A DNA stretch of 64,000 bases from Sequoia sempervirens (lineage: Eukaryota > Streptophyta > Pinopsida > Cupressales > Cupressaceae). This document shows positions 50,336 through 62,473 of the stretch, piece by piece (positions within the stretch are counted from its first letter, which is position 1; each line of letters starts with the position of its first letter). Position numbers and translations under genes: made by a program. The DNA is taken from NCBI GenBank assembly GCA_007258455.2, contig VDFB02193867.1, positions 528,644,657-528,708,656 of the forward strand, written 5' to 3'. The notes beneath the pieces are model-generated. The model had not been told where the DNA came from and searched no databases. It saw only the letters and a list, made by a program, of their open reading frames with translations.

Positions 50336-51334
50336 ATGCCAGGAAAAATCACATTTGAGTCTCCTAGGTTCAATGGAACTAATTATGCTATTTGGAAAAT
50401 ACAGATCATGGAAGGATATCTAGAGTATTGTGGATATTAGGTTGAGAAAGCTTATAAGACTACTTACACTCCTCCTCTTGATGGTCCAAGTACAACTAAT
50501 GAAATCAAGGCACATGAATCAAATGATAAGGTGAAGTTCATTTTGAAGAATAGTCTTTCACTTTCTAAGTTGATTAAAGTTCAAATTTTGAAAACTGCTA
50601 AAGAAGTCTAGGATGCTTTAGAAAAGATACATGATAGAGATGAAAAGGTCAAAGAAGAAAAGTTGTAGAATTTGGAGGCATAGTTTGAGGTCATGCATAT
50701 TTTTGAAGATAAGAACATTAAATCTTATGTATAGAGAGTGGATGAGTTGGTAGGAAAAATGCAAGGACGGTACTACAATAGATGAATCTATGATTGTAAA
50801 GAAGATTCTTAGAACTCTCCCTAATGCATACAGTGAAAATGTATCTACTATTGAAGAATATGTGAATTACAAGACTTACGCTAAAGATTAGCTATTGGGA
50901 GCTCTAACATCTTATGAGATGAGAAATCAAATTTGAGAAATGGATCCAAATTAGAAACTGCTTTTAACGATACAAGAGATGAAGGTTTGTATGAAGAAAA
51001 CCTTGATGAAGTAGAAGTTAACTTTGTGAGAAGGACAAAGAAAGGCTCCAATAAGTATGAAGGTAAGTTATCCTTTAAATGCTTTAGTTGTGGAGGAATA
51101 TGTAATTATGCTTTGAGATGTCCAAAGAGAGCTAAGAGGAATAAACAAAGATTTAGCAAAGAAAAAAAGGTAAAAGATGTGAGCATGTTATGTGAATGGG
51201 ATGCTAGTATTTCTAATGATGAATCTAATTGTGGAGATTTTTATGACAGATTAGTAAGCACTGCTTGTGCAAGGATGAACCTACTTTTGCTAGTTAGAAA
51301 AGATAGAATTGAAGGAATGCCCTCAGAAAGATAA
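50336..51334 (+). pseudogene. Copia gag, broken
   Basis: Translation from ATG 50336 begins MPGKITFESPRFNGTNYAIW, the usual Copia gag start, then meets several stops (after EYCGY, KEV, EEKL and others, mainly TAG in place of Trp or Gln codons) and a frame change near 50760. The open part at 50933-51334 contains the zinc knuckle at 51080-51121, KCFSCGGICNYALRCP, where the expected histidine is asparagine. Gag would coat element RNA; this copy could not. Confidence 0.85.
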
Positions 51335-51870
51335 GATGGAATCTTGTAATCCTATTTACATGATATGAGGAAAACTCTTCTATTAGGGTTGTTGTGGTGG
51401 CTATTCACATCCATGTGTTTGGTGATGAAGAGTAGAAGTTCATTCTTGGCTTGAAAAATGTAAGTGGAGTCTTAGTTATGTTTGGAGATGATACTAGTGC
51501 TAAGATTTGTGGGATAGGTTCAGTAAATTTTGATGGCAAGCATAATACTAATGATGTCAACTATGTTAAGGGTTTAAGGCATAATCTCTTGAGTGTTGGA
51601 TAGATGTGTAGTAAGGGATATGGTCTTGTATTTAAGGATGAGAGATGTGAAATCAGGAAAGGATCTGAAATAGTGATTGCTGTAGGAAAGAAGTTTGAAG
51701 GAAATATATATCAACTTAAGGTTGCTGATGGATGTTTCTTTATGAATTAGATTAATGAAATTTGGTTATGGCACCAGAGAATGTGTCAAATGAACTTTGA
51801 TAACATGGTGAGGATCAGTGTAGTACAAGCTGTGAGAGATTTACCAAGGACTACAAAGACTGTTAATGCT
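51335..51870 (+). pseudogene. Copia protease and pre-integrase region, first part
   Basis: Readable pieces are VMFGDDTSAKICGIGSVNF, then YVKGLRHNLLSVG and a stop, then EIWLWHQRMCQMNFDNMVRI. These match the late protease and the pre-integrase segment of Copia pol. Stops interrupt it. The frame ends at 51870 within the pre-integrase segment where element B is inserted and resumes at 59691. Confidence 0.8.
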
Positions 51871-53683
51871 CGTGCTGTAGAAAAAAGGACCCTTTGCTTG
51901 ACATGAGATTAATTGGACTAAATAAGGCCTTGATTCAGGTGTTGTGAGGCATTTTATGCATCCACACTAGGTCTTGGAACCTTGCAAATTGAATAATATG
52001 CTTCTAACAATGTCTTGTAAAGGTGTTGTAAAGTATTGTAAAGGATTTTCACACTTTTCTAGACTTAATTAACCTATTTCTCTTTAATTCAACATTATAA
52101 AATGTGCTTAATAGCATTATAAAATCAATCTAGAAAGATCTTATTGCAATATTAATGATAAACTAGTGTTGTAGTATGATGTACACATTCACATTGGTTT
52201 TTGTGCCTTTCTAGGCTATGTGGACCTAATTTTAGTGTTTTAAAGTGTATTTAATCACATTTTCACATTGATTTATATGTCCCAAGCCCTATTTAACATT
52301 TACATCATCACTAATAGGTCCTAATTAACCCATATTGTGCATCCTGAGGCTTTTATTGATCAAATAATCGATAAGATGGCATTTTAAACCTTATTTCTTG
52401 ATTCCTTGGCTTCTCAAGTGTCAGAATGGTCCCTATGGGACCCATTCACCATGCATGGAAAATCAGTCCCATACAGGTGGGACCCATTCATCATGTATGG
52501 TGAATGAGTCCTATTTGACCCCCATTTTGGCCTTTGAGTAGGAAAAAGTGAAATTTAAAGTTTATTTTCACTACATGTCAGCTTGTGATGAGGTATTATT
52601 GGGTAATCAGGCACAATTGTCTATAAATAAGAGTTTTTATCCTCATTTTACATACAAAAACTCATTCTTACATCTCTCATCATTAATTCATCTTTCATCT
52701 TCTCATACAAGTCAAGCAAGCTAGGGTTTTTTCATTAGAAGTCATCAAGTTAGCTTCCTAAAGAATTAAAGGGATGAATATTCATGTTATGTTGCAAAAT
52801 TTCAAGATAAAATCATCATGAAAATGTAATCATCTTCATTGTTTCATGTTTCACTAATTTATTTCATCACTTTGGTTTAATTACCTAAACAGGGTTTGAC
52901 CAAGGAAAACCCCCATGACCTAACATTCAACATATATCTCTTTCTTGTCTTGTCTTGTTTGTATATTTAGGACTCTTGGAGGCTTAGGAATCATTAAAGA
53001 TTAAATTTCAAAGTCACTCAAGTCATTCCTTCATCAATCAATTCAAAACATAAAAAAAAGTCACTTTCAGATCAAAATCTGATAGTTTTAGAAGCACACT
53101 TGTAGGAGACAGAAGTGCAGATCTAACTCCTTAGAATCAAATCTTGATTTTCTAGATTCCTATAGGTGGACTGATTCACCAATCATGGTGAATGAGTCCC
53201 AATTGTAGGCTTGAAAACATATTTTCCCAAAATTCAGTTCCCGACAATCATAAACAGGTTTCCAAAACTTTTCACCAAAAATAAGACTAATTCGCCATGC
53301 ATGGAGAATGAGTCTTAGTGGCTATTAATAGAGGTTTTTGAGACATTCCAAAATATTCCAGTGACATCAATCCTCCTTTAGGTGCACTCTATTTAGTCTC
53401 ATTCATTTATGTTTCCATTTGCTTAAGTTTCTAGTTCATATTTGCATTCAACACTATGTTTTCCAACAATTTTGTATTAGATCAATTTGCATTCTTTAGT
53501 CTAAATTTTCATTAAGTTTCCAACATTAATAAACATTCACACACTCCAAATTTTCTTTTCATTCTTCCATCCTTTAGTCTTGAGTGTTAACATTGTGCAT
53601 TTTGGCCCATTTTCTCTCTCCTTCTAGGTGAAAAACCCTAGGAGGAGCTAAGAAGGATTTGAGTGCCAAAATCCTTCATTTCA
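51871..53683 (+). repeat. 5' LTR of element B
   Basis: It begins CGTGCTGTAGAAAAAAGG, where the 3' LTR has TGTTCCATAGAAAAAAGG, so the first base seems mutated from T to C. It ends CCTTCATTTCA. It carries palindromes at 52438, 52479, 53168 and 53284, and the core GGGTTTGACCAAGGAAAACC near 52890. Confidence 0.88.
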
Positions 53684-54257
53684 TTTTGGTGAAACTTCCT
53701 TTTATAATACTCTCTTTTTTGATTTTGGAGTCCTTCATCATAGATCTAGCTTGCATTAGAGATTGCATGATTCATTTGCATGCTAGGTGTTAAATCTAGC
53801 ATTCATAAAAAAGTGCATTTATGTTGCATTTATAGCATCTAAATTCATTTAGATTTATTGAAATTTTGCATTTTTCACTTAGATATGCATCTTGGCACTC
53901 ATAATTCATAAAAATAAAGTTCAAATTTCTGAAATGTTTGCAAAAGGTCCATAGTGGGACTCATTCGCCACCTTGGGCGAATCAGTCCCTTCTAACCCCT
54001 GAAACAACACTTTACAGATCTCAATTTTTTTTTTTTTAGGCTTCCGATTGGTGCCTTAACCTACATATATCAGTCACTTGAATTTTTATAGCAGGCATTT
54101 CATCAAAACTAGTCTAAATTAGCTCATTTCATGCATAGTTTAAATTGCACATTTGCACTCTCATCCTATTGCATAGCATAATCAGTCAATTGTTCTTTGA
54201 AAATTCTATTTTATTTTAGACTTTTATATTTCATTTTGAGTTAGTATAGATTAATAT

Positions 54258-54928
54258 TTGAAAATTTTAGTTCATAAGCATGATCGTCATTCCTTCACTG
54301 CATGTCAATATTATGAGAGTCTCTTAGTGCAAAAGAATGAAAGTGTTAATGCTTGTCTTAAACTTACATTCCCTCCTATCTCTCCTATTTGTGTAGATTA
54401 TGTGTTAGAAGAATATACAAACATCGATGCTCATGATGATCATGATTGTGATTCTCCCAATAACTCTCCTTTTAGTGATGAAGGTATCTTGGTGAAATAA
54501 GATACAATTGGTGCGAATCATGCGGCTCTTGTTTTCCCTTCCCCTCATCCCCTTTGGGAGATATTTTAGCACAAGGAAATGCAATCATAAACACATTCTT
54601 AAACATCACCTTCCCTAATTTCCATTGTGCAAATAACTTTGCAGAACATGTGATTGTAAATGATGAGGATGATAGATTGGTCTTAAATAATCAAATCTTT
54701 AAAGTCTATAACAACCCTCTTTACGATCCTTCCCCTACCTCTCCTATTTTGGAAGATATTACAGAACAAAACAATGAAGTCATACATGATCATGATAATA
54801 AATTTTTTTCTTCTCCTAGTATCTCTCCTAGTTGTGACAAAGATACTATGTTGCTAGAAAACATAATGAATGAGAGTCATGAGAATATTTGTTGTCCCCT
54901 TTCACCTATGAAAACATTTAGTGACTAA
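54258..54928 (+). pseudogene. Acidic repeat protein of element B
   Basis: Homologous to the protein of element A at 19300-18194. Shared segments include YESLLVQKNESVN, ISPICVDYVLEE, NNPLYDPSPTSPILEDI and SSPSISPSCDKDTMLLE. The same LED, NHD/DHD, SSP and SPxC repeat units recur. Stops at about 54500 and 54928 split it; related sequence goes on to about 55414. It occupies the gag position. No capsid or membrane segment is recognised and no function is assigned. Confidence 0.65.
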
Positions 54929-55697
54929 AAAAATTCCTTCATTGATTCTCCTCATACTTGTGATGAACCTACTTTGCAAACTTCAACCTTAGATGAACAT
55001 ATTACAAGATCTCCTAGTATGGTAGACAATATGGAATGAGAGAATGTGACCTTAGAAACAACCAAAAATCAAATACAACCTTCCCCTAATCTCCACACTA
55101 TCAATAGTCAAACACATTCAACCATTAACACCTCCCTTAGTGGTGATGAAGTTCTTTTAGATTAACCAAACTTTAATTGTCATGAACATGTGGTTTGTTG
55201 TTCTCCTAGGAACTCTCCTTCTAGGGAGGATATTATGACCCAAGACAAAGATAACATGCCCTTCAAAGAAACTGAATATTCTCACTTGTTACGAGATGTT
55301 AACAATATTCAACTGCATTACACCCTTTACCCACCCTCACATAACCTTCATCCTTCCTTGATAAACCTCGCTACACACTTTACCTCCTTCACACAAACAA
55401 AAAACTCAAAATAAACCTAAACTTATCCTTTACCCACCCTCACATCTGCTTCATCCCTCTAATTGACCACACCACACTTTATACCCACCTAACACTGATG
55501 TATCACAACAGTCTAGTGATGATACTATTCCTCATACATATAACACACAAAATAAGCCACAACCACCACAACCAATCCCACCCTCTTTACCTCTACCCAA
55601 TCTACCTAGCTAGTGCTCCTCGTTATAACCCTCCTACAAAGGAGAATGATCTTGTTGAACAATTAAAGAAAACTCCTACAAGATCTCCCTTTGGGAT

Positions 55698-56330
55698 TTG
55701 CTTCAAAATTCACCAACTTATAACACCGTTCTTCAAACCGCTCTTAAACAAATCACAATTCCTCCTAAAATGACTCCAAATGATGTGACAACTCTCATCC
55801 ACAAACATAATCTTGACATTGCTTTCCATCAACATGAGCTCACTCCTTTGGAGTTACAAAAACAACATGATGCCTTTATGATCATTGCTCAATTCTATTG
55901 CATAGGTATCAAACACACTCTCGTAGATAATGGTTCTGCCCTTAATGTGTGTAGTGCTAGTCTCCTTAATTGATTAAAAGTTGATAGATCACAAATCATA
56001 CCTAATTTTTTCTTTATTCGAGGATTTGATAATACAACAAAGCAACCGCTCGATGTAATCACTTTACCTATTACGGTTGGGGTGGCTACTTTGCAAACTC
56101 CTATTCATGTCATGCCTTATGATTTTCCATACAACTTTCTTCTAGGCAGACCATGGATTCATGAGATGAATGCAGTGCCTTCAACCCTTCATTGTATAAT
56201 GAAATATGTCTATAACAATAAAATTTATCAGGTTGAAGCAAACCCTGAGCCTAAAAGTTGTTTACATCTTGAAAACAGAACTACAAGTCCTCTGAACACA
56301 TTGATTCCCACCTCCAACATATAAATTGAA
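55698..56330 (+). pseudogene. Retropepsin-like protease of element B
   Basis: The catalytic segment is HTLVDNGSALNVCSASLLN, followed by a TGA stop at 55971-55973. In the same frame come GFDNTTKQPLDVITLPITVG and NFLLGRPWIHEMNAVPSTLH. The stretch before the active site, ELTPLELQKQHDAFMI, matches element A and, more distantly, Tat-type Gypsy proteases. Unlike A, B keeps one frame across the PLDVITLP junction. One stop separates the catalytic aspartate from the later strands. Confidence 0.8.
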
Positions 56331-56402
56331 CATAATGATAAGGAATTCCCATCTAAATTCTTTGGTGATGATTGGGGATCCTTAGAATTCACACCATTAG
56401 TT

Positions 56403-56720
56403 ATGGGAAAATACATATTCACACAAAAGAAAGATGAGAAACAACAACAAAAAACCATCATGTTAACGCAAAATTTTGATAACCTTTCAAAAATATCCAC
56501 CTCAACCACTTTAGACAATGCCACAAATTCTACAATAACCCTTGATGAACAAAACAATGAACAACCCCTCGATTCCAAAACACTAAAATGGCTTTGTGGA
56601 AAAGGGTATGACTTCATGAAACAATTTGGGTATAACGGAAAAGGCTGTGGTGCTTAAGAGCAAGGTATCCACAACCCTATAAAGCTTAACGCACAACAAA
56701 CAACTCATGGTCTTGGTTAT
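56403..56720 (+). pseudogene. G-patch domain of element B
   Basis: GKGYDFMKQFGYNGKGCGA, then a TAA stop at 56655-56657, then EQGI. The Gly, aromatic and Gly-x-Gly spacing is that of a G-patch and it aligns with element A at 17040 downward. G-patch domains bind RNA or activate helicases; in retroviruses one sits after the protease. No knuckle follows here. Confidence 0.7.
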
Positions 56721-57913
56721 TCTCCTTTACCCAAGATCACCAAACCTTCACTCAACATCAATATTATCACACAAGACTCTTTCTTATTCACATCAATAAC
56801 CTTAGTTGATGTTCCTTTCCATGTAATAGTTGTAGGGTAAGCACATTCTCACTATTACACATCTTGCATCCAATTTGAGGAAAGCAACCTTCATCATCCC
56901 ACTTTAGCTCCTGTTTTCTTTCAGTGGGAGGAAAAGGTTCGATAACCATCCTTATGTCCTTGTCTCATGACTGCTGATTAAATTTCGCCCTTCTCTGGCA
57001 GGGATATTGGACAACCTTATCTTAGATTGACTCACATCGAGCCTTAGCCCTCTTTCATGATGCTTAACTATCAAAAATACTTGACGGAATAGACTTTTGA
57101 ATGGCTCTCTTCTCCTCTTCAATTTAAAGAGATTTCTCACAACAATGGTGTTGGCAACCACTTCAAGTGGGGGCATACATTACCACTAATTCATTTCCAT
57201 TCTTGGTTCTTAGTGTAGCCTTGTCACTTCATACGATGTGTTTGTCACTTTGTGGATGACACTGGGTGTAATGTCCTTCATAAGTGTGATCTATCTTAGC
57301 ATATTACATTCCTCTTGGTGACCTGATGCGACACACTACATCCCCTAAGTTTTGAATATACTATTATTTGATTGGACCTCTCTTGGAGACACTAGGCACA
57401 ATGTTCCCTAAGTGATTGACCTTGCATAAATGAACAGACTCCTTTGAACCAACCTTCCTTTATATTTTGCACCTTTTTCTTTTATGTGCAACTTGCCTTG
57501 TGTAACCTTTCCTTTTGGTGCGACATTTTTTTGTGGCACCTTGTTAAAATTATGAGGGGGTATAACTTTAGCATGGTTGGGTGAGCCCACCTAATTGGCA
57601 TACATTTTCCTATATTACCTTTGTGTTTGTGAGTGCCTTCAACTAGCATATATATTTCACCTTTTGGGATTTCTCACCCCATGAGCAGTAGTTTTGTGGC
57701 ATTTGAGTAGGTATCTGAGTTTGGCCACTTTCTCTCAATGGATAACAAAAAGAAGTCATATCAATGCCCAAGAGTACATTTTTCCACCCCATCTTTCATT
57801 ATTGTCATTGCATGATTTTGTATCTTGGGGGCTTGACATACGTGTGGATTTCTCTTGAATGGCTACTTTAGAGTTTGAAGCAGGTTCATCCTCTCACTAA
57901 AGTGGGGGCTAAA

Positions 57914-59685
57914 TGTTCCATAGAAAAAAGGACCCTTTGCTTGACATGAGATTAATTGGACTTAATGAGGCCTTGATTCAAGTGTTGTGAGGAATTTTAT
58001 GCATCCACACTAGGTCTTAGACCCATGAAAATTGAATAATATGCTTCTAACAATGTCTTGTAAAGGTGTTGTAAAGTCTTGTAAAGGAATTTCATGATTT
58101 TCTAGACTTTATTAACCTATTTCTCTTTAATTCAACATTATAAAATGTGTTTAATAGCATTATCACATGAATCTAGAAATATCTTAATGCAAACTTAATG
58201 ATAAACAAGTGTTGTAGTGTGATGTACACATTCCCACTGGTTTTTGTGCCTTTCTAGGCTATGGACCTAATTTTAGTTTTGTAAAATGTATTTAATCACA
58301 CTTTCACATTGATTTATATGTCCCAATCCATATTTAACATTTACATCATCACTAATAGGTCCTAATTATCCCATATTGTGCATCCTGAGGCTTTAATTGA
58401 TCAAATACTTGACAAGATGGCATTTTAAACCTTATTTCCTGATTCCTTGGCTTCTTAGGTGTTGGAATGGCCCTTGTGGGACCCATTCACCATATATGGT
58501 GAATGAGTCCTATCTGGCCCCCATTTTGACCTTTGAGAGGGAAAAAGTGAAATTTAAAGTTTATTTTCACTACATGTCGACCTATGATGAGGTATTATGG
58601 GATACTAAGGCACAATTTTCTATAAATAAATGTTTTTATCCTCATTTTACATACAACAACTCATTCTTACATCTCTCATTATTAATTCATCTTTCATCTT
58701 CTCATACAAGTCAAGCAAGCTAGGGTTTTTTCATTAGAAGTCATCAAGTTAGCTTCCTAAAGCATTCAATGGCTGAATCTTCATGTTATGTTGTAGAATT
58801 TCAAGATCAAATAATCATGAAAAGGTAATCATCTCCATTTTTTCATGTTTCATTACTTTATTTCATCACTTTGGTTTAATTAGCTAAATGGGGTTTGACC
58901 AAGGAAAACCCCCATGCCCTAACATTCAACATATCTCTTTCTTGTCTTGTTTGTTTGTAGATTTAGGACTCTTGGAGGCTTAGGAATCATTGAATATTAA
59001 ATTTCAAAGTTACTCAAGTCATTCCTTCATCATTCAATTCAAAACATCATCAAAATCCACTTTCAAACCCAGAATCCGATAGTTTGAGAAGCAAAGACTT
59101 ATGGATTTAGAGATGAATCCACTCTCCACACCAATCAACTATTCATTTTCTAGACCTCACATGGTGGACTGATTCACCACCCATGGCGAATGAGTTCCAT
59201 CTCTAGGCCTGAATTTTTTTTTTCTCAGAATTCAACTCCCAAGAGTTAGAAATAGGTTTTCGAAAGATTTTACCAGAAACTGGACTGATTCGCCAAGCAT
59301 GGGGAATGAGTCCTAGTGGCCATTAATAGAAGTTTATGAGACATTCCAAAACCTTCCAGTGACATCAATCTTCCTCCATGTGCTCCCTATTTAGTCTCAT
59401 TCATTTATGTTTCCATTTGCTTAGGTTTCTAGTTCATATTTTGCATTCAACACTAAGTTTTCTAACACTTTTGTATTGGATCAATTTACAATCTCTAGTC
59501 TGCATTTTCATTAAGTTTCTAGAATTAAGACACATCCACACACATCCACACACTCCACATTTTCTTTTCATTCTTCCATCCTTCAATCTCAAGTGTTAAC
59601 ATTGTTGTTTGGCCCATTTATCTCTCCTTCTGGGTGAAAAACCTAGGAAGACTAAGACTTGAAATTGCCAAATCCGCCAGTTTCA
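57914..59685 (+). repeat. 3' LTR of element B
   Basis: It begins TGTTCCATAG directly after the polypurine tract and ends CCGCCAGTTTCA. It aligns with the 5' LTR along its length but has one palindrome (58478) where the 5' LTR has two (52438 and 52479). Others are at 59166 and 59282. Confidence 0.88.
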
Positions 59686-59690
59686 ATGCT

Positions 59691-62250
59691 ATTTTGCAAA
59701 ATTTTGGTTGGAAGCAAACAAAAGATAATTTCAATCAGAAAGGCAATCTACAATCCAAAATTTTGGAATTGATTCATATGGATTCTCAGTCCCACAAGGA
59801 GTGAAGTCCTAGCGATGAAGGTACTATGCTTTTGATTGACGTTCTCTGGTATACATGGGCCACTTAGAGAAATATAGTCTGGCTAGATTAGGATATTCAG
59901 AAAAGCTGCTAGTGAGAGAATGATAAATTTGAGGAATAAAATGTTTGATTACGGCGGAGGTGGGTAGAATTTACCTCCCACTGAGTTTAATATGTTTGTT
60001 AAGTTCATTGGAGATAAAAATATAATTATCTATAAAGTCCCTAAACATAATGGGGAGTTGAAAGAAGAACATAACAAATTCAAGATATTTACTAGATCAA
60101 TGGTTCAAGATGAACTACTGAAATTTCACAGAAGATCTATTCTACTATTTATGTAATTTCAATCCCAAAGTTCAAGCAAGAGCTAACATTACTAAGACCC
60201 CCTATGAGCTATGGTGTGAAATAATTCCTACTATTAAGTATTTCAAGCTATTTGGAAGTAAATGTTATATTAGGAGGGATGAAGAAAATTTAGGGAAGTT
60301 TGATGCTAGAAATGATGAAAGTATTTCCTTGGATATTCTACTAGAAGCAAAGCTTAAATATGTTTCAATAGAATACTTAGAAAGATTGTAGAAATCTCAA
60401 ATTTCAAAGTGATGAAGCAATGAAGAATTCAATTGAAGTTGATGAATGTTATCTAATGAACCTGATTTATAAGAGCTAATCTAAATTGTGGAAAGAACAG
60501 GAGGGATGAAAAAATGGAATGAATAGAAGAGAATAATTCTAGTATTGTCTGAAAGACACCTAAAACTATGTGAAAGGATCTGATTCAGAGAAAGAAGTTG
60601 GATCATTGAGATAAGACAAAGAAAGGATAATTGACATAACTCTGTGGTGAGACTAAATCTATCATTCTCTGCTGATTGAACCAAAGACTATCAGTGAAAC
60701 ATGTCATTATAGTGTGTGGATGATATGAAAGAAGAAATTATGCTTGTGATTGAGGTCAAACTTGAGGAAATAGTCTAGATGAAAAAATAATTGGATCAAG
60801 TGAATTCAAAACAGATTCAAATGAGAGAATGGAAAGTGGTTGAAAATAAAGTGGCAACTTGTGTGGACTCACAAATTTGAAGTTATGCTCATTTCAATAG
60901 AATTTTTCCTCTAAAATGAGCTAATGGATCATTCTTAGCATTCATCTTAAGAATCTCAAGCTCTATCAAATGGATCATTAAGTGCATTCTGGAATGGTGA
61001 GAGCTGAAAGAAGAGGTCTACATGGAACAACTAGGAGGATTTCAGTTTTCAGATCAACTAAATATGGTATGTAGATTGAAGAAAGCTTTATATGGATTGA
61101 AGCAAGCTCCTATATCTTGGTATGCAAGTTCATTCAAGTATTTGATTCAACAAGGTTTCAACAAAAGGTAGATGGGTGTCAAATCACATTTCAAAATTCA
61201 AGCAGGCAAGATCTTGATAGTAAGTTGTATATATTTGATGAAACCTCTTTAGAAGAGGAAATGAAAACTAATGCCAAGATGTTTGATAGAATCTCTTCAA
61301 AAGAGTTTGAGATGTCCATGTGAGATAATTGCTTCTTGGGCTATGGAATCAATTAGCTAAGAAAGGGATTTACTATTTCTGATCAGAAATATGTGGGAAA
61401 TGTTGAAGTTTGTGATGGATGGTTTCAGGCAACATGCACTCTATGGTGACTAGTTACAAATTGGGTAAAGATGATAATTCAACTAAGGTTGATCAGAGCA
61501 AGTAAAGATTTATGATTGGTGGACTATTATATTTGACTGCTACTAGATCGGATATCATGCATGTGGTCTATCTTGTGGCTAGATTTTGAGAAGATCTGAA
61601 GGAAACACATGTTGCTATTCTGAGAGAATATTTAGATATTTGAATGGTTCTCCACATATTATAAACTTGTGGTATCCTAAGGATGATTTACAACAAGTGC
61701 TTATACAAGTTCAGTTAGGCTATTTGTAGCTATGTAGATGATATAAAAGTACAAGTGGTTGCATTCTGTTGGTTGTAATTGGTGGCATATTGGAAATAAA
61801 ATAAGTTTAGTTTCCATATCCATATTGAGCCAGTATATTTACCCAAATCTTGCTACCACACATGTTTTGTGGATGGGAATAAAACATTAAAAGATACCAG
61901 GTAATGTATGATGATGTCTATTTCTATTTTCTATGATAATACAAGTACAATTAACATTTCAAAATTCAATGAAATTGCTTGAGGAAAAATATCATGAATG
62001 TCACTTTTTGAGAAGGTTGTGAAGAATGAGAGTAAAAACTTTATATGTACCTATAGGATGGGATTGCTAATATATTATGAGAGTCTCTTCCCTAAAGAAT
62101 GTTGCAAGGTATCTATATGGGAGAAGTTGGGGTTACTTGCCTCCTTTCTTAGAACTAGATGTATATATGGAGATAAATGTCAATTAGAGTCTATGGATCT
62201 ATCTTTCTTCTATTATGTTTTGTTGTGGCTACCTCTTAGGAAGTGAAGTG
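59691..62250 (+). pseudogene. Copia pol, second part (integrase, reverse transcriptase, RNase H), broken
   Basis: After the interruption the pre-integrase segment resumes as WKQTKDNFNQKGNL and SKILELIHMDSQSHKE. Integrase C-terminal pieces follow (TKTPYELWCE, KYFKLFGSKCYIRRD near 60190-60280). Reverse transcriptase is recognised by [13 protein letters not shown] and [14 protein letters not shown] (61010-61115), with the YVDD box degraded. RNase H pieces include LTATRSDIMHVVYLVARF (about 61535-61590) and the C-terminal FEKVVKNESKNFICTY (62004-62051). Many stops and frame changes are present. Confidence 0.85.
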
Positions 62251-62473
62251 TCCATGTGTTGTCCATTGATAGAGTATTATTTTCTCAATTTCAAAGGAAA
62301 TCAATATACAAATATTTATCCATTGATGAAAGGAGAGAGAAGGAGATAGATGTGAAAAGAGAATGTTTGCTAAGGGGGAGAAAGTAAAATCATGGAAAGT
62401 GTATTTGGAGTTGTTGTGTTGGATTTGATGGTTTTTCACATCATGTGTTGTTATCAATGACAAAAGGGGAGAT

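Larger units (their letters stand above)
51871..59685 (+). mobile_element. Element B: polymerase-less LTR retrotransposon nested in Copia, target duplication ATGCT
   Basis: LTRs are 51871-53683 and 57914-59685, flanked by ATGCT (51866-51870 and 59686-59690). The Copia pre-integrase frame stops before it and continues after it. The internal region (4.2 kb) has a primer site TTTTGGTGAAAC at 53684, acidic repeat protein, retropepsin, G-patch and a polypurine tract AAAGTGGGGGCTAAA (57899-57913). No reverse transcriptase, RNase H or integrase motif is visible. It is the plus-strand sibling of element A. Confidence 0.9.

Noticed and set aside
57899..57913. Additional polypurine site near 57160 as the true 3' LTR start of B
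   Set aside because: TTCAAGTGGGGGCATAC near 57157 looks like a polypurine tract, but LTR similarity and the target duplication place the LTR start at 57914. It may be a second, central tract.
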